Shown: positions 46,415 through 58,214 of the stretch, in pieces
Position numbering within the stretch: position 1 is the stretch's first letter
How the letters are laid out: each line of letters starts with the position of its first letter
The notes under the pieces: generated by a model
What the model was told of the DNA's origin: nothing
The model's input: only the letters and a program-made list of their open reading frames with translations
Databases searched by the model: none
Program-made: the position numbers and the translations under genes
Source: Ophiobolus disseminans
Lineage: Eukaryota > Ascomycota > Dothideomycetes > Pleosporales > Phaeosphaeriaceae
Direction: 5' to 3'
DNA: 64,000 nucleotides
Assembly (NCBI GenBank): GCA_010093685.1
Contig: MU006226.1
Coordinates: 632,964 to 696,963, forward strand

Positions 46415-46678
46415 CTTCTTTTTGCTAGGTGAAATTGCACGGTCAATGACGACTATGTCTAGACTGTTGCGATTTAAAGTATTTTTATATGTAATTAAAC
46501 TTTAATGTCAACATGTATTAGAGAAGAGACGTAGATGGTAATGTATAATACTGTTTACATGAAAAGACGTAACACTACTTGGTTCCTAGCTAGAGTAATG
46601 TAGAGCTGCTCACCTGCCTACTTTAACAAGAATCAAGAGAGGACTTAGGAAGCGCCAAATACTTAGTGCATTCCATGC

Positions 46679-48025
46679 TTAGTCCAAGGTTGCATGCACT
46701 CGGAACTTAGTCTTATCTTTACGGTCAAACTTGGCCCTAAAGTGAACGGCAAATGTCAGCAACACTGAAGCTGCACAATCAGTGATGTTGACCTGCTGCA
46801 AATCCGTCTTGTCGGCGAAGTAATTGTCGTGCCCATGTCTGGCCGGTAAGTCCTTCCGAGACGTGGTGATGAGCTCGTTGAGAATAGCGTCCCAATCACT
46901 GTTATTGCCAGTGCATTTGGTAAACTCAATTTTCTCCAGCGTATAAACGTGTCGCGCGAAGAATTCTACCAAGTGATTGGTAACATGCATGTTGTTGATC
47001 GTGAGTGTCTAGAGAGGCTGGTAGTAATGAACGTCGCCGCGACCAGTGAACATGTTCAGGACATCACGGTCCATGTCGTCCAACGTACATTCTGTGAAGT
47101 GTGTACAATAGCCAGAAATATGCGATAGGAACTCATAATCTTTGGCGCGATTGTTACTCCCATTGCGCATGGTGAGTTTGTACAGTGGCAAAGACCCATG
47201 GGGGTTGAGTGAAAACTGCATGTCGGGCGGGCTGTCGTGGGCAAACATGTCTTTCGAGATCTGTCCAATCAATCCGTAAGCTTCTGCCTTGCGCCCATTC
47301 GATATCGATAGGTCGCAGATTAGAGATTCTTGGACATTGTGTGCGAGCGCCAGACCGCAATGATCCTGGGCTTGCACGCTAGCATAATCGATGATAAGTT
47401 CAATCTGAACTTTAACTTCCAGGGAAGAGATAACACCAATAACGGTTTCATACCCATAGTAATATGGTGTGCCATCGCAATTCGCGATGCCTTGCAACGC
47501 TCCCTGAAGCGGATCGGTATCGGGGAAGTTCTCGAGATTGACAGTTTGCTGCATGGTACCAATGTCTTCGTTTGTAATCGTAACAACCTTGAAACTTGGA
47601 AATCTGTTTAACCTATCGAGAAGGACTCGGCGCATGTATATGTAAGCTTGCAAGTATTGAGACTCGCTGCTTGCCCCTTGGCGAGCTATGTCAATCAGTC
47701 GAGCAGCTGTAAATGTATGGATGACCACATGCTGAAAGGACCGACATGTTTCTGGGTTGGTAAGTGTCGATAAGTCTTCGAGACCAGAGCGAGAACATAT
47801 GATCGTAAGCGATTCGCGGCATGGTTTGTGAGTGTCCAGGTGCCTCAGAGGGTTGTTGCAGGTGCGATCGGGAACGTCAAAAATATCGAAAATTCGAATT
47901 ATGGGTGTTGCAGATGCGTTGGGAAATTGAGGAATGATGTGTGGACGGAACTGCTGAGGAATGTGCTTTTGTACGAGCGTGAAGGTGTTGCTGATTGACA
48001 GTGTGCCGACATCGTGAGCAGTCAC
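46679..48025 (-). pseudogene. F-box-family paralogue with in-frame stop and no start codon
   Basis: One continuous frame contains a single TAG at 47011-47009. Translation on both sides matches the intact neighbour at 48472-49590: RRVLLDRLNRFPSFKVVTIT aligns with RRVLVHVLNTFPNLKAITIT, and TLTINNMHVTNHLVEFF aligns with the neighbour's LRIRDSEVSPRFAEWL. The N-terminal F-box of the neighbour is missing and no ATG opens the frame. Identity is low, so the pair is an old tandem duplication. The stop would fit CAG to TAG, a CpA to TpA change, but the ancestral codon is unknown. Confidence 0.7.
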
Positions 48026-48471
48026 AGCGAGGGCTTATATTGCAAGAGATTGCTAGAACTTTGGAAGTTGAGATGATTTATAGATTCATCTGACGCTGAG
48101 ACATTTGGGAGTTCCGCCAAGCCACTAGTGATGAGGTACTGGGAAAGAGCAAATGGATTGAGTTGCCATCGCGATGCTCTATTGTGACAGCTGCTTCATT
48201 GTTAGTGAACAACAACACCTTGGTGGGATATTATTGTACTGGTACTCACTATTTTATAGTCCAAGTCAAACTGCTATCGCGCATCACTGATAATAGCGAG
48301 TCTATGTCGGTCAGCTCTCCCGCCTCTTGAATTCGCCTGTGGCATCCCTCACATCCGCCGTCACATATTCCCCGACGTCATTCAAGTGAGCGTTATCATT
48401 AGAACAGAACCAAAAGTAAAACAAGAAAACCATTCAACACTTGCAAGACACTCCTTCCGCGACCCACCATC
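48026..48471. other. intergenic between tandem F-box paralogues
   Basis: This gap would have carried the N-terminus and promoter of the pseudogene at 46679-48025. I could not recover an F-box here in any frame. Nothing else is evident. Confidence 0.4.
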
Positions 48472-49590
48472 CTACTCCTCCTCCTCCCCACCTACCCAAC
48501 ACTCCCTCGCCACACACTTCCTCCCCACCAAACTCTCCCTAAACCTGCCCAAAACTTCCCCCTTCGCAATCCTCGTCGCCATACACCTCCACAGCTCCAC
48601 CACCTGCAAACTATTTACCTGATAACACAACCACTCCGCAAACCTCGGGGACACCTCGCTATCCCTAATCCGCAAATGCGTCAAAGCCGAGAAATGCGCA
48701 CCATACGGCTCCCAAAACATGTTCTTCGTGCTCTCGAGACTCGCGTCGTCGAGAGTGAGGTGCGTGAGTGGTGCGGCGAGGACAGCGCGCATGATGTCGC
48801 CGGGCTCGGTGTCGAGGTAGCGCTCGTAGTGGCGGAGGGTTAGGTGCTTCAAGTACTTCTCTATGACTTTGCCGGCGGAGAAATTGGCGTTGCCAAAGAT
48901 GTGGGACTGGACTTTTGGCTGCGAGGGGAAGAAGCCATTTTCCCATGTGTCGAGCGTCATTGCGCAGTCGAGGAGGAAGGGCTGGCCTTGATATATCTTT
49001 TGGTCACGTTTCTGGGTCGAGTACTCAATGACCATGCGCAGTTCGAGGTCTTTCTTCTTGAGTGATGGCATGATGCTTAGTGCGGACTCGAAGGCGCGGA
49101 GTGTTGGGTACTCGTCGTCGAGCGGGTCTCGATGGGCTGATAGCTCGAACGAACCTGGTGCGGGTTCGGGGTTGCGCTCGAAGATCTCGTTTGTGATGGT
49201 GATGGCTTTGAGGTTGGGAAAGGTGTTTAGCACATGTACTAGGACTCTGCGGGTGCGCGAATATGCCCAGAAATACGGGTGTCCAACTGACTTGGCAAAC
49301 GACTGCGCAAGCTCACGGAGGCGGTAATCGGTGAGTACGTGAATGGTGACATGTGTGATCCTGTCGAGGGTATGCCGCCTGTCGCGCGGTAAAAGTGTCA
49401 ATTGACCAAGGCGCTTGAGTCCGGCTTTTGAGCATGTGGCGTGTATAGAGTCGAATTGTTCTTCGAAATTGAAACGTAGATTGTGAACCATTTGCCGGCT
49501 TGCGTGCCGTAACGATAGTATGTCTGAACGACTAAGGTCGCCGCAGATCGAGTCCAGAAGCTCGCCAGGTAGGTCTGTAATGGTTGGCAT
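48472..49590 (-). CDS. F-box domain protein
   Basis: A single open frame of 372 residues starts at MPTITDLPGELLDSICGDL. The F-box occupies residues 5-45 (LPGELLDSICGDLSRSDILS). The rest has leucine-patterned segments (LTHLTLDDASLES, LTHLRIRDSEVS, LQVVELWRC) that suggest irregular LRR-like repeats. The C-terminus is acidic. F-box proteins recruit substrates to SCF ubiquitin ligases. Expanded families of this kind are common in filamentous ascomycetes and their targets are unknown. The adjacent leftward paralogue is a pseudogene. Confidence 0.8.
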   Translation of the reverse strand: MPTITDLPGELLDSICGDLSRSDILSLRHASRQMVHNLRFNFEEQFDSIHATCSKAGLKRLGQLTLLPRDRRHTLDRITHVTIHVLTDYRLRELAQSFAKSVGHPYFWAYSRTRRVLVHVLNTFPNLKAITITNEIFERNPEPAPGSFELSAHRDPLDDEYPTLRAFESALSIMPSLKKKDLELRMVIEYSTQKRDQKIYQGQPFLLDCAMTLDTWENGFFPSQPKVQSHIFGNANFSAGKVIEKYLKHLTLRHYERYLDTEPGDIMRAVLAAPLTHLTLDDASLESTKNMFWEPYGAHFSALTHLRIRDSEVSPRFAEWLCYQVNSLQVVELWRCMATRIAKGEVLGRFRESLVGRKCVARECWVGGEEEE

Positions 49591-49938
49591 GTTGGAATGG
49601 TTTTTGTTAGATGTAATCAAAGTTGATCGAAATCAAGGACGCCGGTATGGTAGCTCGGTATGGGGTCCTGTAGCTGTCGGAGAAAACGCAGTGGTGTCTT
49701 TAAGTGGAACTCTACAATGCGGCAATAGTTCTGTCATCCGCGATTTCATTGAGCTTACCTTTGTTGTTCGTCGATTTGGCTTTGTTTCGCTTTCAAGGGT
49801 GTGGCACCAACCATTGTTGAGATTCTCAGAAAAAGGAGACAAAGGAACAGGCACGCACTCTCATGTAGGCGAAGTTGTGTATCGATATTCCGCCGCAAAG
49901 CGCGCGACTACGAGTTACCGAAGTTTCGACCTCGCGCA
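49591..49938. other. intergenic: F-box gene promoter and BOR1 3' flank
   Basis: Both neighbours read leftwards. A minus-strand small frame at 49633-49854 has no support. Nothing else is seen. Confidence 0.4.
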
Positions 49939-51867
49939 TCATGGAACATGACCCACCTCCTCATTCTTAAAACTGCTCCTCCGCCTACTCGGCCCTTTGC
50001 TATTGCCAATCTTTTCCTTTACCCCATCCTCCACACTCCGCCTTTCCCCCCTTTCAGCCTCGTCACTCTCCTCGAGTACCTGGTCATTCGGATTCGGCTC
50101 TACGACCTGCCCGTGATTACCACCAACCGACTCCATAGTGAACGGACTCGCAGTTGGCGCATCAAGAATACTCAACTCTTCTGGAGTGAAGAAGTTAGGC
50201 ATCAAGAAAGTTCGCAGGGGAATGTAGAGGAATATGAAGACTGGAAAACCGATGGCGGCGATAGTTTGCGTGATTGCGAAAGTCGCGCCGAAGCCAACAA
50301 GTTCGAGGCCTACGAACGCCCAGATTACCCAGCGACGCTTGATCTGTGTGAGTGGGTCAGAACGAGAGGTGAGATGTTTGTCTTTTGCTAGGTAAATGAG
50401 CTTGACTGTGATGCCGTTTGCTTCTAATGCCTGGATGCCCATGACGAAAAACAAGCCAGCCAGGACGGCTTGTGGAATCAGATGTAGAACGATGAGGAGT
50501 GGTCCGGTCATTGTACCCAACGTGAGAAGCCCTTGAGCGAGGTTTGAGACGCGTTGTTCAACTACATGATCAACTACTCTTTTCGTGTGGCCTTTGTTCT
50601 CTTCGTCGTCGGAGCCAGAAACTGTACGCGTGACGCAAAGTGAGGTGGTATGGAAAGGTGCCTGGGGAATGAGACCGTTTGGGAAAGGAATGCCAAGTAG
50701 ACCCGCAACGCCGGTGGTAATACCAAGAAGGAAGATGTCCCAGTGGAAGCCAGCCGGTTTCCGCAGCGGAAATTCAGTTCCCTGTGCGATCAGACTTGAA
50801 ACGTTGTGATCAAACCAGAACAAGATCGTTAAAAGTACTGCAAATGGTATCGCGAGGAAAACGTCACCGACGCTGATATCCCAGAAGTGTATGAACCAAC
50901 CTCGATCCGTGGTAGGGAAGAAGGCCTTCGACGTAGGAAGCTTGAGCAACTCAATGCCAGCCATCTTACCGATGTTAACAAAGCCCGTGAAGAAAATGAC
51001 GGTGAGCGGTGTACCGTAGTCCTCTATAAACTTCCGGACATGACGCTGGAGAAGCGAGGATTGCCCTATGATGCCACAGATGTATGCGACTGCAGTGACC
51101 AGCAGAGCAATCATTATTGAAAGGTATGCAGACGCATCGTTGACCACCCATTGTCGCGTAAGGACCTGGATGCCCTTTTGAAGGTAGATAAACGCAACAT
51201 AGAAGCCGAATATATCGCACGAAAAGCGCGTAACGTATCGAAGGACATTGCAAGAATTCGTGACCGCAAGGATCCAATGCAGGATCAGAGACCAGATGCC
51301 TATCCAGCACATGAATGCGAAGTAGTTCGTCCCTCGCGGTGTTATGATGTCGTATACCGTGTAATTAAACACGGTTATAGGTCCTGTAACGCCCACAATC
51401 ACTAAGGGCTGTGCAGCGGCAAGCGAGAAGACCACCGAGGCTAGCACCGAGGCTAGAAGCACCTCGTTGACACCAAAACTCTCATTTGTCTTTTCGAACA
51501 TGTCCAGCGAGAAGGCCAAGGCTGGCAAGATGTTTGCAAAGTACATGTATATGGTCGCAGGCACCACGCGATAGTCCCACGCGTCCTTCCAGTCGCTCCA
51601 ATAGAATGGCGCCCGACGTTTTATATCGTTGATCATCCCACTGAAAAGACGCGTCTTCCACCATGCATTCTTGCTGGGAGTGGCGGTTCGTTGCGATCGG
51701 CGCGTGTCTTCTCGACTCGAAGCGTCGTGACTGGTGATGGCATTGCGCTTCGGGGATGGAAGTACGCGCGACTTCAAAGATTTGCGGTTCGACGAAGCTG
51801 GGTTCCGAATATCGAGGCTGTGGCTTTCGGTAGGCATAGTGAGCGTATCTGCTGCGGGCGGCGTCAT
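49939..51867 (-). CDS. BOR1: SLC4-type anion transporter (Bor1/HCO3- transporter family)
   Basis: An uninterrupted frame of 642 residues starts at the ATG. A disordered basic N-terminus (about 1-65) leads into a 12-14-segment membrane domain. The family blocks are present: FAFSLDMFEKTNESFGVNEV-like TM1-TM2 (here PALAFSLDMFEKTNESFGV), the TM3 segment AAAQPLVIVGVTGPITVFNY, and the TM10 region containing GLLGIPFPNGLIPQAPFHT. Yeast Bor1 exports borate; vertebrate relatives carry bicarbonate. The C-terminal tail is acidic, then Arg/Ser-rich. The absence of introns in so long a gene is unusual for this window but not for the family. Confidence 0.92.
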   Translation of the reverse strand: MTPPAADTLTMPTESHSLDIRNPASSNRKSLKSRVLPSPKRNAITSHDASSREDTRRSQRTATPSKNAWWKTRLFSGMINDIKRRAPFYWSDWKDAWDYRVVPATIYMYFANILPALAFSLDMFEKTNESFGVNEVLLASVLASVVFSLAAAQPLVIVGVTGPITVFNYTVYDIITPRGTNYFAFMCWIGIWSLILHWILAVTNSCNVLRYVTRFSCDIFGFYVAFIYLQKGIQVLTRQWVVNDASAYLSIMIALLVTAVAYICGIIGQSSLLQRHVRKFIEDYGTPLTVIFFTGFVNIGKMAGIELLKLPTSKAFFPTTDRGWFIHFWDISVGDVFLAIPFAVLLTILFWFDHNVSSLIAQGTEFPLRKPAGFHWDIFLLGITTGVAGLLGIPFPNGLIPQAPFHTTSLCVTRTVSGSDDEENKGHTKRVVDHVVEQRVSNLAQGLLTLGTMTGPLLIVLHLIPQAVLAGLFFVMGIQALEANGITVKLIYLAKDKHLTSRSDPLTQIKRRWVIWAFVGLELVGFGATFAITQTIAAIGFPVFIFLYIPLRTFLMPNFFTPEELSILDAPTASPFTMESVGGNHGQVVEPNPNDQVLEESDEAERGERRSVEDGVKEKIGNSKGPSRRRSSFKNEEVGHVP

Positions 51868-52513
51868 GTTGGGTGTGTCGTCATCTAGGTCAATTGTTCG
51901 AGGGACACAGGACGCAGCAATTGAAGATCAGAAATAATCGCAGAAGGGTATCGCAAAGCGAGTATGTAAAGCAGAGACGATTTTCGCCATGCTGGAGGTT
52001 AGCAGGCGTGTTATACGTCAAATAGTGGAGGAAAAGTTAGTCCCACACCGACCCCGGCCTTAGCGGCAATAGTCTGGAAGGCGGCCTAGCGCGAACATGC
52101 ACCACGGACCCGGATGTCGTCATCGTCTCGTCTTCGATTATTGCCACGATGCAAAGGTCATCGAGAAGTTTTACATGACATTAAAAAGGAAGGGAAACAG
52201 CAGAAGCAGCATGTTTTACGAATTGCATGAAGCCTCTGTTTGGGACGATGCGCCACCGATACGCTAACAGTTCGGCTGGAGAATATGGAAGAATTCCCCA
52301 GGCAATCTCGAAGTGCTCGGTAGTCAGGATCCTCCATGATCAGCATTTTTTTTTCTGCGTGGGCAGCTAGATTACACCTACTTCGAAAGCAACCATTTCA
52401 AGTTAACGAGACTTCTTCATACGCCTAGAGCCTCCGTGTTCTCTTTTCTCTTACTGCATGGACACAACATGCCCCAATTCTATCAACCTGCACACCCAGC
52501 CCACCTAGCATCT
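51868..52513. other. intergenic: BOR1 promoter and patatin-gene 3' flank
   Basis: Both neighbours read leftwards. A run of T at about 52347-52354 and AT-rich stretches are present. No gene or repeat is called. Confidence 0.45.
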
Positions 52514-55500
52514 TCACCCCAACTCCGAAGACTCCCACCTCCTGCGACCCAGATCCGACATTCCCGCAAACTCACTCTGGTCATCGTCTGTGTCACTAAA
52601 CGTCTCCGATAAAATGCGCCGTACTTGCAAACCTTGTCCACGTCTCAGGCGCCTTTGCTCGGTTGCGGGGGAAGATGGGTCAGGCGTAATAGATAGCGTG
52701 GAGGTCGAGTCCACAGTCTGAACGTCTGAGATCATGGATATACCAGACGGCACGTTGCGAAGACGCTGGTCAAGGGATGGTACGTGATGGAGATGAGCGA
52801 GCGGCGAAGGTGTCAAATATCGGCGCGATGGGGCGACATCTCTTGGAGGTACTGTATCCCGTACGAATGTGTCTATTGCTGACGATGGGTGGTGAGCAAG
52901 CCCACCAACGAGCTCATTGCTCTCAGATTTACTGGATGCGGGAGCTGCTCTTCTTTGTTGAATACTAGTGTCTGGCGGGGCGCGGGATGGAGGGTGTCGA
53001 AGCGCAGTCACTGTGCCATAGCTTGATGCAGGCATTCCACCGGATACTTCATGATAACCTGTTCGACGTTCGAGAACTTCGCGATCTAATGCTTGGAGCC
53101 GTGCAATCACGTCTGCTCGAACTTGATCATCAGTGTTTCGATCCAGCGGTGTACGACTAGAATTTTCATGTCTAGACGAGGTGGTGTTCGCACCAGAAAT
53201 TGTGCTGTCAGCGTGAGCACTCGAGTTTGAAACCGAGTGGTGTTTAGGGGCCATAGATGATTTTCGGACTCTATGTGAGCTAATGTCTCCTGATGGTCCA
53301 CAGAAAGAGGATGGTGTGGGGCTTGCAGGACGCAACGATGGTCTTCGCAATTGATGTGGTAATTCAGCTGTCGCAGGCCTTGCCTCCCCAGCTAGCTCCA
53401 CTGGAGGATTTGGGCCGGGCCGCGACGAGCCATGTGGTGCCCTAGCACGGGTCTCGTTTGAACGCAATAGTACCGCGGTTTCTGATTGCAATTCTACCGG
53501 CCGCGACGCTCTCTGTGGGTGATTTGAGGCCAAATTGCCCGTCGAACTCCTTCTATGCTGACCCGTAGTCCCAGGTTGTCTCTCGTTTGACCTAGGTAAT
53601 ATCATTGATTCAGAGACAGCGCGGCTGGAGGTTGGTGGACGCGACAGGGTTCCCTCGAGTTCCGGAATATTGCTAGATGTAGGCAATTCGATATCCGGCC
53701 AAGTCGGACTGGACACGACAGCGCCTAACCCATCTTTTCTTGGACTGTGAATTCGAGGCTCTTCCATGACCACTCTGGGAAACCCGCTGATGGGGTATTG
53801 GGCTTGTGGGAGATGGGGACTGCGGAGGTGCAATGCTATCATCACTACCTCGTCTCTTGTTTGAGTGTGAACCATAGGTGTGACTATTTGGAAAGAAGCC
53901 AATTCTTTCATCCGCGATGCATCTAGGGAAATCGCAACATTCTGTATTCCACCCGAGTTGTGCCCCACCTGAAAGTGTGGCCGAAAGTTGCTTGTCTGTT
54001 GATTCATGAAGAAGTCGCCAAGCCCGCGAAGGTAGGGTGAGCCATCCTCAAACTTGCAGTAAATATGGCCAGTGCACGTGAATGTGCCGTCGTGCTCGGA
54101 TTGAATGTGGCCTGTCCGCTCGTAGTAGAATGAACTCGCAATGAGCATGTGCGTCACCCTCGCTGTCTCAGCTCGACTGTCCGCCGACCTTAGTTCTCTC
54201 CGTACGTCCCGCTGCAGTCGTTTGAACATGCGCACGTCGTCTAAACTCGGCGGATTGTAACTAATGCCTGGATTGATGCGTACGTAACGTGATGTCTCTT
54301 TGTTGGCTTCATCGACATTGGCGATATCTTTGCAGAAGTCTTTCCATGCAAGCTCAGCGTCCAAGATACTGTCAATGCGGTTGTGCATCGTCGTAAAAAT
54401 CTGTCGCACCTTCGGGAATGCCCTTTTTCGCAACCTAGTGGTCTTATCAGTCTCTGTTGCATTGGTTCTTTGATTGGCCCTTGAGGATGAACCTTCGCTA
54501 GAAAGGCTTCGTCTCATGTTCGCAACATTCTGGCTGGTACCGATGGACAGAAAAATGTCAGGATCTCTATCAGCCACATCGGGCCACAGTAGCTTTCTCT
54601 CTCGGTGCACGAGACGCACAGGGTTGTTGTGATAGATAGCTCCGTCAAGATAAGTACGTTTAGTCGGCGCGTGTTCAAAGGGCCTGAAATAGGATGGAGC
54701 TGCTGAAGTTGCTGCTGCAGCTTCCCACACTGTGAGTTCTTGGTCCGGGCCGTCAGGACGAAGGAACTCATATTCTCCCGAACGTTGCGGAACAGAATTG
54801 CTATCCTTTCGACTGTAATTTGCGATGATGATGGGTCGCGTGCCAGCTTGGTCTGTTGCAGTTACCGCTATCTTAGCACTGTGGTTGGAACGGCGTCGGC
54901 CATTGTTACCAAACAAAGGTTGTTCACCCAGAGATGATTTGAGAGCTTTTCTCAAGGGTGTCGTCTGATATCTCGATGCAAGCTTCAGCGTGATTATGTA
55001 CTTCAGAATGGGGATAGCTTGCATCAATCTGGGCGTGAATGCTGCGCCACAGAGCTTCCGAAATCTGTCAGCACAACGCCTGATACTCCAATTTTTCACA
55101 CCGAATGCAAGGGCAATGATCCCTCCAGTACTTGTGCCAACAATTAGATCAAAGAACGCTTGGACAGGTACACGGTTGCCAATTTGGTTTTGTATCGCCC
55201 GGAGTACTTCCAACTCAACGATTCCTCGCATGCCGCCGCCATCAAGGCATAGTAATCGGACACCTGCATGGTCCGGCTTAAACCTAATGATGCAGGGAGC
55301 TCGCCATTGCGTCTCAGCTGGGTGCAATGGGCAGCAGTCGAGGCTGACCACCGATTTGCTGTCAGTATCTGCAACAAGTGACTTGCCATAGGCGCGGACG
55401 CACTGAGTGCAAAGCACGTGACCGCAACGGAGAACATGTTGAGGGGATTGCATCAGACAGCAGAAGCATGTGGCATGACTCAAAAAGTGACCTGCGGGAC

Positions 55501-57604
55501 CAATGGCCACAAAGAATCGATGCATGTTGTTGCTGTGAATCCTTAGAAGACAGCTGTCTTTGGAGGAACTTTGTGCTCCCCTTGATGCCTTTTGTAAATC
55601 CGAATTGAGTTGGCGAATTGCCGCCTTTATCCGGTTTGTCCATCTGGGGAAGTATTGGATGGGCTGAAAGCTCGAGACGAATTCCCCGGCTGCTATGATC
55701 TTGCCCTTTGCGTTCTGATGGCCTTTCGGGTCGTGATTTGATGCAACGTTGACGCAATGATCATGTCCAATATGAAAGTCGCAAGGGGTACTTCTGCGCC
55801 AGAAGCCTTCGATAGCATTGCGGCAGTAATTCTCGTAATGTACAAAGAGATCTTCAGGCATGCCTGCTCCAAGTTAGAGGTGTCGGCAATACAGCTTTGG
55901 TGTACTACCTTTGCGGTTCCGGACGCAATCAAGCAATACACTTGAAGCAACCAGTTTTGCTAATTGGTCGAAGATCCACGTTGATTGGTGTTGACGATCA
56001 TGGGCTTGTATAGCGATGGCTAGCTGAAGTATGTGCCCTCCAAAATCGTCTGGGATGGGATTGTTCAACAATGATACGGCAATGAAATTGAACGGCCTAT
56101 CCAAGGTCTCTGCAAAATGGTCAAAGGCAGATTGGAAGTAAACATGCATTTCATGTGACTTCCAAAGCATGTTGGCTTGCCGTTTGGAATCAAACGATGA
56201 TTTACAGCCGGCAGTGATCATCCCATGGAGGTTCTCGATCTGGCTATGTAGAAGCTGATACCTGCCTTTTCGCGGTATTCTTATGACTCTAAACGTTGAG
56301 TAATAGCAGTGTATAAGGTCAAGGATGGTGTTGATGCGCTTCCCTTTCTCTCTCCACTCATCTGCAAGATTGGCGAAATAGTGATGCCTTCGATCCAGAC
56401 AGTGCTTGTTGGCTTCCAGGAGGCTCCATGTTGCGAACTCGCTATCCCAGATGTCTTTGTTGCTACTTGGGTCGGACCCGTTAAGTGCGATGATCGCATG
56501 CGGTAGGGTTGGCTGGTTGATGGATGTCTCAAGGGATGCGTCTGCCCATTCTAATAACGGACGTAGGGTTGTTACTTCGAACGTCCTAGATCGAGTCAGC
56601 GAGTATTCTTAGGCAACGAGGTTAGCTTACTTCGAGTTAGCGTCCGGAACAACAAACACGACCACGTCTGAGAGTGTATAAAGGATGCGTGGGTACATCT
56701 GCCGTACGAAGAAACCCCTTGTTCTTTTCTTCTCTGTGTCTGCCCAGGCCAGTGGTCGAAGCCTTCCCGGCGTCAACCGGGCAATGGAGGATTCGGTGGT
56801 AAAAAGCGACGTGCGATTTTCTTGAGCACCAATTGGAGGGTTTTCACCACCTGTGAGTCCCTCACAGTCTGCATAGAGCAACGGCGTTTTCTTGTTGAAT
56901 CGCACAGGGTCCGCGTATAAGTGAACGTCAGCAGATGTGGGGATATGTTCCAGCGGGATCCGACTCTGATCTTCCTGACCAGATTGCTGTTCCAAACGTG
57001 GCAACCCAACAACAGGCGAAGGAAACGTTAAGTCGCCCGGCGTTGCGCTCTGCTCATGTAGCTCAATAAGCATTTTGATCAGTGTGCTTTTACCGGCATC
57101 TGAAACTGGTCAGTATATACGTGTACACACGGAGAAGACATTTACTAGTCTGGCCGATGAATGAAACCAGTTGTGGGTATTTGTCTTTGCTGTTGATGAG
57201 CGGGCCACGTAGTAAGGTTGAATATACATCGTAGTCTGCAAGCAATGGCTGTCCTGTACTATCTCTCCGTATGCCTAAGAGGAATCAGTAAGCTGCAATA
57301 TTGCCGTCACACGGCTGTATAGCATACCGAACCAAGTGGTATCCAAGTCACGTCGATGCAGCTCTTCAAGGTCGCTCTCGTCGTATTTTGGTTCTAAAAT
57401 GGCTTTGAGTTTGAGGTAGATGTGATGCTGCACTTGCTCGTGTGGCCCGTCGCGGCCTGTTCGCCCCCCAGTATGGGGAAGAACTTGAGGCCAGCAAAGC
57501 TCACAGAGCGAGCACTGGCAATCTACACAGTACCATGTTTCGGCTGTATTCCTTGTACAACCTGGTCCTTTGGAGTCGCAGTCGTCAAATTGGGGCGATG
57601 TCAT
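52514..57604 (-). CDS. zinc finger - P-loop GTPase-like - RING-like - patatin phospholipase fusion protein
   Basis: Five exons (57604-57328, 57274-57146, 57099-56631, 56585-55909, 55863-52514) give 1633 residues. A Cys/His-rich B-box- or ZZ-like finger spans about 8-60. A P-loop (GQTNAGKST, about 132-140), a G3-like DCEG (213-216) and an NGSD near 327 suggest a GTPase related to the dynamin/GBP class. A helical region follows, then a RING-like cluster (about 650-695, CFCC...CGHVLCTQC...CC). The patatin domain has oxyanion loop GGGMRG (about 726-731), nucleophile Ser762 in GTSTG and the dyad Asp near 924 in DGA. The last 550 residues are Ser/Arg-rich and disordered. Patatins hydrolyse acyl lipids. 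A nucleotide switch joined to this effector recalls NLR logic; that role is inference. Confidence 0.85.
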
Positions 57605-58214
57605 AGTCTGTGTCTCAATTTCTGCGAAGAGATCAGAGCAGGAAGCTGTGAACGTTGGCGGGGAAGCTGCAATGGCAAGCACGATGAATGCCAATGTTCA
57701 GCCTGATGCAAGCGCGGTAACTTAGCTGCATGCTTATCGAATCCCAGGCTGTGTTGATCGACGCACGGGCGGAGGACTCGTCCGCATATGCGGTTGCATG
57801 AATAAGACGAATGAAGTTGGAAAGATTCAGCCACTCGGTGGTCGCGTTGCTCAAGGTGCTGCAGCTCGCAGTGACCGGTCGCAGATGTGAGGCGAACCAA
57901 CGTCGACCTGGCAATCGAAATCACGCAGTCGTGTGAATCTAATGGTTCGTAGGCACCAGGGTACAAGCAATTTCTGACATAGGTGGCGATGAAATAGACT
58001 AAAGCTAGGGAGCGATCACATTCGTGTGCAGCAGACGCACACACCAAGTGCATCTTGGACTGAACAGCTCATCACGTTACTTCGCTTATCTTAGCTCATC
58101 TCTGCTAGCAAGCTACGTGACTGAATTTCGCTTGGCCACCTGGCACTTGGGAGCAGCCGGTGGCATCTGGATGGTCGCACCATCCTCCTCGGCACCCTCC
58201 ACCGGAACCAAGTT
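57605..58214. other. intergenic: promoter of the patatin fusion gene
   Basis: Both neighbours read leftwards. A minus-strand frame of about 150 codons (57601-58053) overlaps the start region. It has several Cys and His but no domain or signal peptide. An upstream leader exon cannot be excluded, but I see none. Confidence 0.4.

Larger units (their letters stand above)
45562..46678. other. AT-rich intergenic region with palindrome and tRNA-like fragment
   Basis: This 1.1-kb gap has no coding frame that I trust. AT content rises after about 46440. It contains a B-box-like string (GGTTCGAATCT) near 45988-45998 whose surrounding stem does not pair, a perfect palindrome and an A-box-like fragment, annotated separately. 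Old repeat or tRNA-derived element debris is the likeliest content. Confidence 0.4.

Noticed and set aside
57275..57694. Longer N-terminus for the patatin fusion protein that would resemble a signal peptide
   Set aside because: The upstream in-frame extension lacks an ATG, and a cytosolic GTPase/RING protein is not expected to be secreted.
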